The notes under the pieces are model-generated. The model saw nothing but the letters and a program-made list of their open reading frames with translations, was not told where the DNA came from and did not search any database. From contig NZ_KB895541.1 in assembly GCF_000374925.1 (NCBI RefSeq), positions 1,180,122 through 1,244,121 of the forward strand: 64,000 nt of DNA, read 5' to 3'. The stretch is from Arthrobacter sp. 131MFCol6.1 (GTDB taxonomy: Bacteria > Actinomycetota > Actinomycetes > Actinomycetales > Micrococcaceae). Positions 1 through 8,229 of the stretch are shown one piece after another. The number at the start of each line of letters is the position of its first letter. Position 1 is the stretch's first letter. Both the position numbers and the translations under genes were made by a program.

Positions 1-611
1 AGTTCCTTGATGACGGCCAGGACCTCGCCCACGAGCTCGGGGTCCAGCGCAGAGGTGGGCTCGTCGAAGAGCAGCAGTTGCGGGCGCAGGGCGAGGGCTC
101 GGACAATGCCGACGCGCTGCTGCTGGCCGCCGGAGAGCTCGAAGGGGTAGCTGTTTTCCTTGCCGGTCAGGCCGACCCGGGCCAACAGGTCCCTGGCCTC
201 CTGGATCGCCTCCGCCTTGGGCCGCTTCTGCACCTGGACCGGGCCCTCGATCACGTTCTCCAGGACGGTCTTGTGCGGAAAGAGGTTGTAGTGCTGGAAC
301 ACCATGGCGCTGCGGTCCCGCAAGGCGAGCACCTGCTTCTTCGCCACCGGTGTGGCAAAGTCCACGGTCAGTTGCCCCGCGAATTCGGCGACGCCGGCGT
401 CGGGCACTTCGAGGCCGTTCAGGCAGCGCAGGACTGTCGTTTTTCCTGATCCGGACGGCCCGATCAACGTGACCACTTCGCCGCGCCGCACTTCAAGGTC
501 GATGGATTTGAGCACTTCGTGCTGGCCGAACGCCTTGCGCAGGCCCGTGACGGTCAGGAGCGGCTCGTCCGGGACAGGAACATCGGAGGGTTGCGGTTCA
601 GTGGGCGACAT
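1..611 (-). CDS. Polar amino-acid ABC transporter, ATP-binding subunit (partial)
   Basis: This is the cytoplasmic ATPase that powers uptake by the permease and binding protein encoded next to it. The reverse-strand translation shows Walker [10 protein letters not shown] near residue 40, the Q-loop region [12 protein letters not shown], the signature [15 protein letters not shown] and Walker [15 protein letters not shown]. The ATG at 611 overlaps the permease stop by 14 bp, so the two are translationally coupled. About 203 codons are visible and the C-terminus lies beyond the window edge. The family is the GlnQ/HisP/TcyC type. The specificity comes from the neighbouring binding protein, not from this subunit. 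Confidence 0.93.
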   Translation of the reverse strand, partial: MSPTEPQPSDVPVPDEPLLTVTGLRKAFGQHEVLKSIDLEVRRGEVVTLIGPSGSGKTTVLRCLNGLEVPDAGVAEFAGQLTVDFATPVAKKQVLALRDRSAMVFQHYNLFPHKTVLENVIEGPVQVQKRPKAEAIQEARDLLARVGLTGKENSYPFELSGGQQQRVGIVRALALRPQLLLFDEPTSALDPELVGEVLAVIKE

Positions 612-1263
612 AGCGGTCCAATCTCTTCTCCAGGGCGGACTGTCCGCTGGCGAGAACGAGGCAGATGATCCAGTAGATCACGGCTGCTTCCAGATACAGC
701 AGCATGAATTCCTGGCTGAAGGCTGCCACCTGCTGCGCCACGCGGAACAGTTCGGTGACGAGGATCAGCGACGCCAGCGAGGTGTCCTTGACCAGGCTGA
801 TGAAGGTGTTGGACAGTGGCGGAACCGAGACCCGGGCGGCCTGCGGCAGGATGATCCGCACGAGCGTCTGCCGGCGCGACATTCCGATGGTGTGGCCGGC
901 CTCCCACTGGCCCTTCGGAACGGACAAGATGGCCGCCCGGATGACCTCCGCGGCATAGCCGCCGACGTTCAGGGAGAACGCGATAATGGCGCTGGGCCAG
1001 GGGCTGATGGTGATTCCCACGGAAGGCAGCCCGTAGAAAATGACGAACAGCTGGACCAGGAGCGGGGTTCCTCGGATGACGGAAATGTAGGTCCGCGCCA
1101 CCGCGGAAACCAGGCGGTTGCGGCTCAGCCGCATGAGGGCCACCACCAGCGCCAGCAGGAGGCCCAGGCTGAACGATGCCAGCGCCAAGGGGATGGTGCC
1201 GAAGATCGCACCCGTCAGGAGGGGGCCCAGCGATGACCACACGAGTTCCCAGTTGATGCTCAT
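598..1263 (-). CDS. Amino-acid ABC transporter permease
   Basis: This is a 221-residue inner-membrane permease of the His/Glu/Gln/Arg/opine family. It has an N-terminal membrane segment (about residues 13-45), further hydrophobic helices, and the EAA loop around [19 protein letters not shown] followed by [13 protein letters not shown], which docks on the ATPase. It lies 36 bp downstream of the binding-protein gene and overlaps the ATPase start. Only one permease gene is visible, so the transporter probably uses a homodimer, as TcyB-type systems do. No strong ribosome site precedes the ATG at 1263, which fits coupling to the upstream gene. Confidence 0.93.
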   Translation of the reverse strand: MSINWELVWSSLGPLLTGAIFGTIPLALASFSLGLLLALVVALMRLSRNRLVSAVARTYISVIRGTPLLVQLFVIFYGLPSVGITISPWPSAIIAFSLNVGGYAAEVIRAAILSVPKGQWEAGHTIGMSRRQTLVRIILPQAARVSVPPLSNTFISLVKDTSLASLILVTELFRVAQQVAAFSQEFMLLYLEAAVIYWIICLVLASGQSALEKRLDRYVAH

Positions 1264-1299
1264 GCCCGGACGCGGCGTTTCTCTGCGGCGTGCACAGCG

Positions 1300-2121
1300 C
1301 TACTTCGAGACGTCGGCGTCGAAGTACTTCTGGGAGATCTTCGTCAGGGTGCCGTCGGCCGCCAGCTCGCCGAGGGCCTTGTTGATGGCGTCGGCCAGGC
1401 TGGTCGATCCCTTGCGCAGGGCGAACGCGCTCAGCGACTTGTCAGTGGTCTCGGCAGCAATCTTGATGCCGGTGTCGTGGTCGGTCTTCTGGTAGTCCAG
1501 GTACGTCAGCTTGTCGTTGATGGTGGCATCGACGCGGCCCTGCTTGAGCAGTGTGATCGCCTGCGCCCAGCCCTCGACGGCCTCGACGTTCGCGCCGCTC
1601 TGCTGCGCCAGCTTGTACCAGTTGCTCGTCAGGGACTGCGCCGTGGTCTTGCCCTTGAGGTCCTCAAAGGAGTGGATGCTGTCGTTGTCCGACTTGGTGA
1701 CAACGACGCCGGTGCTCACCGTGTAGGGGGTGGAGAAGTCATACTTCGCCTTGCGCTCATCGGTGATGGAAACCTGGTTCGCGACGACGTCGAACCGCTT
1801 GGCGTCGAGGCCGGCGAAGATGGCGTCGAACTGCGTCTCCTGGAAGGCCGGCTTGACGCCCAGCTTCCCGGCGACGGCGTTGATGATCTCGACGTCGTAG
1901 CCCGTCAGCTCACCGCTGCCGTTGGCGTGGAACGTGAACGGCTTGTAGGTGCCTTCCGTGCCGACCTTGAGCACGCCTGCGCTCTTCACATCGCTGAGGG
2001 AGGTGTCCGCACCCGCTGCCGGCGCTGAGCTGGCCGGGGTGGTGGACGCCGACCCGCAGCCTGCCAGGGCGAGCCCTGCGGCAGCAATGAGGCCGATAAC
2101 GGAAAGTCGTGTGCGCTTCAT
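1300..2121 (-). CDS. Amino-acid (probably cystine) ABC transporter substrate-binding lipoprotein
   Basis: The 273-residue protein starts with a lipoprotein signal (MKRTRLSVIGLIAAAGLALAG then Cys), so the mature chain is tethered to the outer face of the membrane. The rest is an SBP_bac_3 fold: GTEGTYKPFTFH at the start of lobe 1, FDVVANQVSITDERKAKYDF, and the stretch TAQSLTSNWYKLAQQSGANV. That last stretch and the LNDKLTYLDY-like region resemble cystine-binding TcyA/FliY proteins, so cystine is the best guess. Glutamine or another polar amino acid cannot be excluded. The ATG at 2121 has a well-placed AAGGAA ribosome site. It is the first gene of the three-gene operon. Confidence 0.88.
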   Translation of the reverse strand: MKRTRLSVIGLIAAAGLALAGCGSASTTPASSAPAAGADTSLSDVKSAGVLKVGTEGTYKPFTFHANGSGELTGYDVEIINAVAGKLGVKPAFQETQFDAIFAGLDAKRFDVVANQVSITDERKAKYDFSTPYTVSTGVVVTKSDNDSIHSFEDLKGKTTAQSLTSNWYKLAQQSGANVEAVEGWAQAITLLKQGRVDATINDKLTYLDYQKTDHDTGIKIAAETTDKSLSAFALRKGSTSLADAINKALGELAADGTLTKISQKYFDADVSK

Positions 2122-2234
2122 GATGTTCCTTAGTCGTGGAGCCGGAAATGGCCTTCCAGCTAAGCCGCATGGCGGCTGTCTCCTAGCGACGATAGCAAGG
2201 TCCCGCTCAGGGTGGAGAGCCTAAATGACAGTTT

Positions 2235-2249
2235 ATGACGTCCCGTCAT
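2235..2249. promoter_or_regulatory. 15-bp palindrome upstream of the ABC operon
   Basis: The sequence ATGACG-TCC-CGTCAT is a perfect inverted repeat with 6-bp arms, 114 bp upstream of the binding-protein start and between it and the tRNA-Ala terminator. It is placed where an operator for the transporter operon would sit. No regulator is encoded nearby, so the role is inferred only from position and symmetry. Confidence 0.3.
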
Positions 2250-2302
2250 GAGACGGTCTTGACGGATGCAACTCCTGAAGGCCAGCCCCAGTGCGGGGCA
2301 CG

Positions 2303-2337
2303 AAAAAGGGAACCACCGCCTCGCGGTGATTCCCTTT
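2303..2337 (-). terminator. Rho-independent terminator of tRNA-Ala copy 1
   Basis: Read on the minus strand, a GC-rich stem (AAAGGGAATCACCGC paired with GCGGTGGTTCCCTTT, one G-T pair) ends in a run of five T. It starts two bases after the encoded CCA end of the tRNA. Confidence 0.85.
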
Positions 2338-2338
2338 C

Positions 2339-2414
2339 TGGTGGAGCTGAGGGGACTCGAACCCCTGACCCCCTGCATGCCATGCAGGTGCGCTACCAGC
2401 TGCGCCACAGCCCC
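2339..2414 (-). tRNA. tRNA-Ala (anticodon GGC), copy 1
   Basis: The cloverleaf is complete: acceptor GGGGCTG/CAGCTCC with discriminator A, D arm, anticodon stem CCTGC/GCAGG around the loop ATGGCAT (anticodon GGC), and T arm with GGTTCGAGTCC. The CCA end is encoded. The 73-nt body is identical to the copy at 2592-2664. Upstream on the minus strand a TAGGCT hexamer (2457-2462) followed by ATTCAGGTTGCTTC resembles the corresponding region of copy 2 and may be the -10 element. Confidence 0.97.
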
Positions 2415-2548
2415 TCATTTGCCCGGAAGTTTCGTCCTCCCTGAAGCAACCTGAATAGCCTAAACCACAAATCGCGTTCGCGCTAATCGGCGCGTTGACT
2501 CATGGGAAAGGTTCGTTGACTTCCAGGGTCTTGCCCGGATCCTGGCAC

Positions 2549-2583
2549 AAAAAAATCCGCCGGAATCTTTCGATTCCGGCGGA
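2549..2583 (-). terminator. Rho-independent terminator of tRNA-Ala copy 2
   Basis: On the minus strand the perfect 12-bp stem TCCGCCGGAATC / GATTCCGGCGGA with a GAAA loop is followed by seven T. It lies 8 bp after the tRNA body. Confidence 0.88.
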
Positions 2584-2591
2584 TTATCCGG

Positions 2592-2664
2592 TGGAGCTGA
2601 GGGGACTCGAACCCCTGACCCCCTGCATGCCATGCAGGTGCGCTACCAGCTGCGCCACAGCCCC
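2592..2664 (-). tRNA. tRNA-Ala (anticodon GGC), copy 2
   Basis: The 73-nt body is identical to copy 1 at 2342-2414, with anticodon GGC in loop ATGGCAT. The bases after the discriminator are CCG, so here the CCA end is not encoded and must be added by the CCA-adding enzyme. A TAAGAT hexamer at 2745-2750 (minus strand), followed by ATTTGAGTTGCTTC, is a plausible -10 region and aligns with the upstream region of copy 1. This points to tandem duplication of the whole transcription unit. Confidence 0.97.
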
Positions 2665-2827
2665 GAATTTTCGCTGCTCCGAGCATGTCTGCTGACGTGC
2701 AAAGCTCCGGTTTTCTGTCCGGATCTCTCCGAAGCAACTCAAATATCTTAGACCAGCCCGTCGGAAAATTCCAAATCGGGCATATTCGGCTCTTTTTAGC
2801 GTCCGGACGTGGCCTGAGCGCGGGTGG

Positions 2828-3229
2828 CTACTCCGTGTCGGTGCCGGCGGTGGCCTTGGCGGAGGCGTCGTCGCCGAGCTGCAGATCGACGACGGGGCAG
2901 TCCTTCCACAGGCGCTCGAGGGCGTAGAACACGCGGTCTTCCTCGTGCTGAACGTGGATGACGACGTTGGAGTAGTCCAGCAGCACCCAGCGACCGCCGG
3001 AGCGGCCCTCGCGGCGGACGGGCTTCTGGTCAAACTTGGAGAGTTCGTCCTCGATGCCGTCCACGATTGCGTTGACCTGGCGTTCGCTCGGGGCCGAGGC
3101 AATCAGGAAGACGTCGGCCAGGGCCAGCCGTTCGCTGACGTCCAGAGCCACGATGTCCTCGGCAAGCTTCTCCGAGGCAGCGCGGGCTGCGTGGCGGGCG
3201 GTAGTGATGGATGAATCGGTTGCAGTCAC
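2828..3229 (-). CDS. rsfS: Ribosomal silencing factor RsfS
   Basis: RsfS (Iojap/YbeB, DUF143) binds L14 on the 50S subunit and blocks subunit joining when nutrients are scarce. The 133-residue protein shows the family core: DIVALDVSERLALADVFLIA near residue 27, SERQVNAIVDGIEDEL, and GGRWVLLDYSNVVIHVQ with EDRVFYALERLW. The GTG start at 3229 has AAGGAG four bases upstream. It is the last gene of the rne-to-rsfS minus-strand run and follows the membrane-anchored protein gene by 65 bp, as in other actinobacteria where nadD and rsfS are linked. Confidence 0.95.
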   Translation of the reverse strand: MTATDSSITTARHAARAASEKLAEDIVALDVSERLALADVFLIASAPSERQVNAIVDGIEDELSKFDQKPVRREGRSGGRWVLLDYSNVVIHVQHEEDRVFYALERLWKDCPVVDLQLGDDASAKATAGTDTE

Positions 3230-3294
3230 GGGACTCCTTGTAGTGATGAAAAACTATGGTGATGAAAATGTGGGCGCCGGTGGCGGCCTGAGAC

Positions 3295-4578
3295 CTAGTG
3301 GGCCAGCCCGGTGACGATCAGCGTGATGCCGGCGATGAGGGCAACAATCCCCACCGCCAGGACGCCGAGCTGGAGCATGCGCAGGCGGCGCGCCCGGCCG
3401 AGCCCGGCGGTGGCGGCATCCAGGGGTTCCAGCCCGTAGGCGGCATTCGCGGCCACGGGTTCCCCGCCCACGAATCGTTCGTCGGACTCCCCCGCGGAAA
3501 TTGCTGCGCTTGCCGGCCGGGCTGTTCCGGCTTTGGCGGCTGCTTCCGCCCGGGCCAGGACGCCGGCTCTGCCAGCGGCAGAACCCATAGCAGGACCTGC
3601 GGCCTTCTGGCGGGAACTGCCCGGCCGCCGCAGGCCGGGCTTCCGTGGCGAGTCCACGCGCGGACCCGGGTTGGTGACAACCGGGACATACGACGTGGCA
3701 GGGCGCTTCATGACGGGCCGCTCCACGCCGGGAATCTTCTCAAATTCCAAGGGTGTAACCATGGCCAGGTTGTTGGCCGTGGTCGGATCGTTGCGAGGCG
3801 CCGGCGGCTGGCTGTTTTGTTCGGCAAGCTTCTGCTTGGCGGCGGCGCGGCGGTTCAGGATAGCGGCGCGCTCGGCGAGGGCGATCTGCTCGGCCAGGAC
3901 GGCCGGATCAACGGCATCCGGATCCGTGGCCGCAATGTGTTCCATCTTGGCCACTTGGTTCTTGGCCTGCTCCGCGAGGAGCTCGCGGGCGGCCAGCGCC
4001 TGCTCCACGGTCATGCCCTCGGGCGTCGTGCCGCCCGGTCCGGCGCCATCGCCAGCGGGAGCCTTGGGCGCAGCGGGGGCCTTGGGCGCCGGGGCGGCTG
4101 ACGCAGCCGGGGACGTGCCCTTCGGGGCAGCATCCTTCGGAGCAGCGCCCTTCGAGGCGGCGTCCGTGGGGGCGGTGTCCTTCCCGGCCGGGGAAACCAC
4201 CGGAGTGGCCCGGGTCCGCGGCGACACCGGGACAATGGTGTTGGCCTGGGTGGCCGGGGCGGTTTCGGTCGCCAGCTCCAAAAGCCTCAGCTGGCGTCGC
4301 GTGGGCGGCCCGCCGCCGGCCAGCTGGCCTTCCTTTTCTGCGAGTTCCTTGATGGTGCGCAGTGCGGCGCGGTCCCGTGCCCGGACCTGTGAGGACCGCT
4401 CTGTGCCGGCAGGCACAGAGCCAGCGCGCACAGAGTCCACCGGGGCGTCGGCAACGCGACGGCTCCGGCCAGTGATTTCGGCCTCCGTCGGCTCGCCCGG
4501 GCCCGGTGTGTCCAGGCGTTCATCTCTGGCCTGCCGCAATTCGCGGCGGCTGCGGATGGGAGGCTGTTCCTGACTCAT
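3295..4578 (-). CDS. Hypothetical Ala/Pro-rich protein with C-terminal membrane anchor
   Basis: The function is not known. The 427-residue protein has a charged N-terminus (IRSRRELRQARDERL), a long low-complexity middle rich in Ala, Pro, Lys and Thr (about residues 85-190), a probable coiled helix (EQALAARELLAEQAKNQV and following, about 195-255), a second disordered stretch, and one C-terminal transmembrane helix (LQLGVLAVGIVALIAGITLIV). It therefore looks like a tail-anchored cytoplasmic protein. It sits 7 bp after nadD and before rsfS, so it is probably co-transcribed with them. The ATG at 4578 is the first plausible start. Confidence 0.85.
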   Translation of the reverse strand: MSQEQPPIRSRRELRQARDERLDTPGPGEPTEAEITGRSRRVADAPVDSVRAGSVPAGTERSSQVRARDRAALRTIKELAEKEGQLAGGGPPTRRQLRLLELATETAPATQANTIVPVSPRTRATPVVSPAGKDTAPTDAASKGAAPKDAAPKGTSPAASAAPAPKAPAAPKAPAGDGAGPGGTTPEGMTVEQALAARELLAEQAKNQVAKMEHIAATDPDAVDPAVLAEQIALAERAAILNRRAAAKQKLAEQNSQPPAPRNDPTTANNLAMVTPLEFEKIPGVERPVMKRPATSYVPVVTNPGPRVDSPRKPGLRRPGSSRQKAAGPAMGSAAGRAGVLARAEAAAKAGTARPASAAISAGESDERFVGGEPVAANAAYGLEPLDAATAGLGRARRLRMLQLGVLAVGIVALIAGITLIVTGLAH

Positions 4579-4585
4579 GGCAAAC

Positions 4586-5272
4586 TCATTCAGTGCTGGC
4601 TGGTTGGGTTATCTCAAGGGCTGGATCGTGCTGTGCGGGGTCAGTTTCTGCCGCGCCGTTTCCGGCGTTGGCGGTCCCGGCGTGTCCGGCTTCAAGGCGG
4701 TCGGCGTCGGGGCTGGCGTGGTACAGGCCGTACTTGGCGATGTACTGGACCACCCCGTCCGGCACGAGGTACCAGACGGGGTTTCCTTCGGCCACCCTCG
4801 TGCGGCAATCCGTGGAGGAAATGGCCATGGCCGGGACCTCCAGGAGGCTGACGTCCTTGCGTCCCATGCCGTCCAGGACGTGGCCTGGCCGGGTGACGCC
4901 CACGAAGTGCGCGAGGGACCAGAGTTCATCGATGTCTTTCCAGGACAAAATCTGGGCCAGGGCGTCCGCGCCGGTGATGAAGAACAGGTCGGCGTCCGGA
5001 CGCAGGGTCCGCAGGTCACGCAGGGTGTCGATCGTGTAGGTCGGTCCCGGACGGTCAACGTCCACCCGGCTCACGGTGAAGCGGGGATTCGAGGCCGTGG
5101 CGATGACCGTCATGAGATACCGGTGCTCGGCTTCGCTGACCTTCTTGGCCATCTTCTGCCACGGCTGGCCGGTGGGCACGAACACGACTTCGTCGAGGTC
5201 GAACTTGGCCGCGACCTCACTGGCCGCGACAAGGTGTCCGTGGTGGATGGGGTCGAACGTGCCGCCCATCAC
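4586..5272 (-). CDS. nadD: Nicotinate-nucleotide adenylyltransferase
   Basis: NadD joins nicotinate mononucleotide and ATP to make deamido-NAD in the cytoplasm. The protein carries the nucleotidyltransferase motif [12 protein letters not shown] at its start, [10 protein letters not shown], and the C-terminal [12 protein letters not shown] (ISSTxIR-type) motif. The start is uncertain. The first canonical codon is GTG at 5272, which leaves out most of the usual first beta strand. The same frame continues upstream through RLRLGV to an ATT at 5323, directly after the neighbour's stop and 8 bp after AAGG. Either the short form or an ATT/CTG start is possible. Confidence 0.93.
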   Translation of the reverse strand: MMGGTFDPIHHGHLVAASEVAAKFDLDEVVFVPTGQPWQKMAKKVSEAEHRYLMTVIATASNPRFTVSRVDVDRPGPTYTIDTLRDLRTLRPDADLFFITGADALAQILSWKDIDELWSLAHFVGVTRPGHVLDGMGRKDVSLLEVPAMAISSTDCRTRVAEGNPVWYLVPDGVVQYIAKYGLYHASPDADRLEAGHAGTANAGNGAAETDPAQHDPALEITQPASTE

Positions 5273-5324
5273 ACCCAGACGCAGGCGGCGCTGGGCGCCG
5301 CGCTGCTTCGTGGGGGCGGAAATA

Positions 5325-5564
5325 TTAGTGACCTTGGCCGTGATCGTGCTTGTTCGGGTGCTGGCGGTGCGGGTCCGCGTGCTCCTCGACGGCCACGTGG
5401 CGCCGGCCCAGGTTGGAGTAGGACAGCGTGATCAGCAGCAGGACCACCAGGATCGCGAACATGGTGGCGCCAATGACAAACGGCGGTGCAATGAGCGGTG
5501 CGAGTTCCTCGTGGCCCGATTCGCCGGCGGCGGCGACGAAAGTGGCGATCTGCTGCGACAGCAT
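5325..5564 (-). CDS. Small single-pass membrane protein
   Basis: The 79-residue product has one transmembrane helix ([20 protein letters not shown], about residues 24-44) and a His-rich hydrophilic tail ([11 protein letters not shown]). The ATG at 5564 is preceded by GGGGAG and is preferred to a TTG seven codons further upstream. It lies between proA and nadD on the same strand, and its stop is immediately followed by the possible ATT start of nadD, so the two may be coupled. The His-rich tail could bind metal, but no function can be assigned. Confidence 0.75.
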   Translation of the reverse strand: MLSQQIATFVAAAGESGHEELAPLIAPPFVIGATMFAILVVLLLITLSYSNLGRRHVAVEEHADPHRQHPNKHDHGQGH

Positions 5565-5644
5565 GTTCTCCCCTAGTGAGTTCAAAATTTGACGACGGCG
5601 GAGGTGTCCGCCGTTCCGGTCTTCCGTTCCATGTTACAGCGTTG

Positions 5645-7030
5645 CTAGCCCCGGATCTGGCCCTCGCCCTGCACGATCCACTTGGTCGTGGTCAGCTCGG
5701 TCAGCCCCATGGGGCCGCGGGCATGGAGTTTTTGGGTGGAAATCCCCACTTCGGCGCCGAGGCCGAGCTCGCCGCCGTCGGTGAAGCGGGTGGAGGCGTT
5801 CACGATCACGGCGGCCGAATCGACATCGGCGATGAAGCGCTCGGCGTTGGCGAGGTCGTTGGTCAGGATCGCTTCTGTGTGGCCGGTGGACCACTTGCGG
5901 ATGTGCCTGACGGCCTCGTCCAAGCTGTCCACCATGGCCACCGCCAGGTCCAGGTTCATGTATTCGGTGGCCCAGTCATCCTCCGTGGCCGGCACGGTCT
6001 GGACCGAGGCCGGCAGGGCGGCGCGGATGCGCTGGTCCACGTGCAGGGTGACCCCGGCAGCCCGCAACGCGGCGGCGACCGCGGGAAGAACGGTGGACTT
6101 GGAGTGCACCAGGAGCGTTTCGACGGTGTTGCAGACGCTGGGCCGCTGGGTCTTGGCGTTGAGGAGGATGTCCACGGCCATTTCCTCGCTGGCGGAAGCG
6201 TCCAGGAAGATATGGACGTTGCCTTCACCGGTCTCGATGACCGGTACGGAGGAGTTCGTCACAACGGCCTGAATGAGCTCGCGGCCGCCGCGGGGAATGA
6301 GCACGTCCACCCGGCCACGCGCCCGCATGAGCGCGTTGGCGCCGTCGCGGCCGTACTGGTCCACGGTCTGGACGGCGTCGGCGGGCAGGCCCACCGATTC
6401 CAGCGCATCCCGGAGGATGGTGATCAGGGCGGCGTTGGTGGCAGCGGCGGCGGATCCGCCGCGCAGGATGACGGCGTTGCCGCTCTTGAGGGCCAGCCCG
6501 GCGATGTCGACCGTGACGTTCGGGCGGGCCTCATAGATCGCGGCCACCACGCCCATAGGTACGTTGATCTGGCGCAGGCGCAGCCCGTTGGGGAGGGTCT
6601 GGCCCCGCACGACGTTTCCTACGGGATCGGGCAGGGTGGCGAGGTTTTCGAGTGCGGCGGCGAGGGCCGTGATGCGTGAGTCGGTAAGCGTCAGGCGGTC
6701 CAGCAGGGCGGCGCTGGTGCCGGCGGCCCGGCCGGCCGCGACGTCCTTGGCGTTGGCGGCCAGGATCTGGTGCTTGTGTTCCACCAGCGCCTTGCCGATG
6801 GCGCGCAGGCCCCGGTCCTTCCAGGCCCGGTTGGCACGCGCCATCTTGTGGGCAGCGTTGCGCGAGCGGTCTGCGATCGCGTGGACGGCCGCTTCGGTCC
6901 CTGTTGCGGTGCCAGGGGCGGGTGCCGGATCCGGGGCCGCGGCGAACCCTTGGGCGGGCGCGGCGTTACCGGCGGGAACGGTGCCGGCAGGCACATCAGT
7001 CACGGCAGCGGAAGTCAGGGCCTCAGTCAT
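5645..7030 (-). CDS. proA: Gamma-glutamyl phosphate reductase
   Basis: ProA reduces gamma-glutamyl phosphate with NADPH to glutamate semialdehyde, the second step of proline synthesis. The 461-residue protein shows the aldehyde-dehydrogenase fold, the catalytic cysteine in KTQRPSVCNTVETLLV, and the conserved HTEAILTNDLANAERF. About 45 residues at the N-terminus (Ala/Pro-rich, up to GTEAAVHAIADR) exceed the usual length of about 415 and may be a disordered extension or an over-long start. It follows proB by 26 bp, so the pair is an operon. Confidence 0.96.
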   Translation of the reverse strand: MTEALTSAAVTDVPAGTVPAGNAAPAQGFAAAPDPAPAPGTATGTEAAVHAIADRSRNAAHKMARANRAWKDRGLRAIGKALVEHKHQILAANAKDVAAGRAAGTSAALLDRLTLTDSRITALAAALENLATLPDPVGNVVRGQTLPNGLRLRQINVPMGVVAAIYEARPNVTVDIAGLALKSGNAVILRGGSAAAATNAALITILRDALESVGLPADAVQTVDQYGRDGANALMRARGRVDVLIPRGGRELIQAVVTNSSVPVIETGEGNVHIFLDASASEEMAVDILLNAKTQRPSVCNTVETLLVHSKSTVLPAVAAALRAAGVTLHVDQRIRAALPASVQTVPATEDDWATEYMNLDLAVAMVDSLDEAVRHIRKWSTGHTEAILTNDLANAERFIADVDSAAVIVNASTRFTDGGELGLGAEVGISTQKLHARGPMGLTELTTTKWIVQGEGQIRG

Positions 7031-7056
7031 GCTTCCAGTTTAGGCGTCGGGGGAAC

Positions 7057-8229
7057 CTAGACCAGCACCAGGTCGTCAACATGAACAACTTCGCGGTCAT
7101 ATCCGCGGCCCAGTGCCTTGCCGAGCTCATGGGTGGACCGGCCCAGCATTTGGGGCAGCTCGGCGGCCGAATAGTTGACCAGCCCGCGGGCAATCACAGT
7201 GTTGTCCACTGACACCATCTCCACGGCGTCACCGGCCTCGAAGTCGCCCTTGACCGCTGCGATTCCGGCCGGCAGGAGCGAGGTGCGGCGGTCGCGGACG
7301 GCCTTGACCGCGCCGTCGTCGAGCACCAGGGTGCCGCGCACGGATGCCAGGTGGGCCAGCCACAGGAGCCGGATCGGCTTGCGCGCGCCGTTGACGGAGA
7401 ACCACGTGCCCACGTCCTCGCCGGCCAGCGCAGCGGCCGCATTGGCCGTGGATGTTACGAGGGCGTGGATGCCCGAACCGGCGGCGATGCTCGCGGCTTC
7501 GACCTTGGTGACCATGCCGCCCGTGCCCACGCCGGCCTTGCCGGTGCTGCCGATCGAGACGCCGTCGAGGTCGTGGGGGCCGGAGACGTGCGGAATCCGC
7601 TTGGCGCCGTGCGACGGCGGGCCGTCGTACAGGGAGTCGACGTCGGAGAGCAGCACGAGCGCGTCGGCGCGGACCAGGTGCGCCACCAGGGCCGCGAGGC
7701 GGTCGTTGTCGCCAAAGCGGATCTCGTGCGTGGCTACGGTGTCGTTTTCGTTGACCACCGGGACAACGCCGAGGTTCAGCAGCCGGTCCAGCGCGCGGAA
7801 CGCGTTGGTGTGCTGGCTGCGGCGCATAAAGTCGTCCGCGGTCAGCAGCACCTGGCTGACGGTGACCCCGTGCGCGCCGAAGGCGTGGGTGTAGCGGGCC
7901 ATCAGCAGGCCCTGGCCTACGCTGGCCGCGGCCTGCTGGGTGGCGAGGTCGCGGGGGCGCTTCTCGAGGCCGAGCGGGGCGAGGCCGGCGGCGATCGCGC
8001 CGGAGGACACGAGGATGATCTCCGCGCCCGCGTTGCGCTTGTGCGCCAGGGCGTCGGCGAGCCCGGTCAGGGCCTCTTCGGAGATCCCGCCCTTGATGGA
8101 GGTCAGCGAGGACGAGCCGACCTTGACGACAATCCGGCGCGCCCCGGACAGCACAGTGCGGTCCGGGGCGTCGATGGTCTGGGCCTTGAGCGGCTGGGAC
8201 CGGTGCTCGACGACGGTCTTACTCGTCAT
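7057..8229 (-). CDS. proB: Glutamate 5-kinase
   Basis: ProB phosphorylates glutamate to start proline synthesis. The 390-residue protein has the amino-acid-kinase domain ([54 protein letters not shown]) and a C-terminal PUA domain (about residues 285-375, from [13 protein letters not shown] on). The ATG at 8229 overlaps the obg stop by 11 bp, which couples the two genes. A longer open frame reaches further upstream, but it lies inside obg and is rejected. Feedback inhibition by proline is known for the family. Confidence 0.97.
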   Translation of the reverse strand: MTSKTVVEHRSQPLKAQTIDAPDRTVLSGARRIVVKVGSSSLTSIKGGISEEALTGLADALAHKRNAGAEIILVSSGAIAAGLAPLGLEKRPRDLATQQAAASVGQGLLMARYTHAFGAHGVTVSQVLLTADDFMRRSQHTNAFRALDRLLNLGVVPVVNENDTVATHEIRFGDNDRLAALVAHLVRADALVLLSDVDSLYDGPPSHGAKRIPHVSGPHDLDGVSIGSTGKAGVGTGGMVTKVEAASIAAGSGIHALVTSTANAAAALAGEDVGTWFSVNGARKPIRLLWLAHLASVRGTLVLDDGAVKAVRDRRTSLLPAGIAAVKGDFEAGDAVEMVSVDNTVIARGLVNYSAAELPQMLGRSTHELGKALGRGYDREVVHVDDLVLV

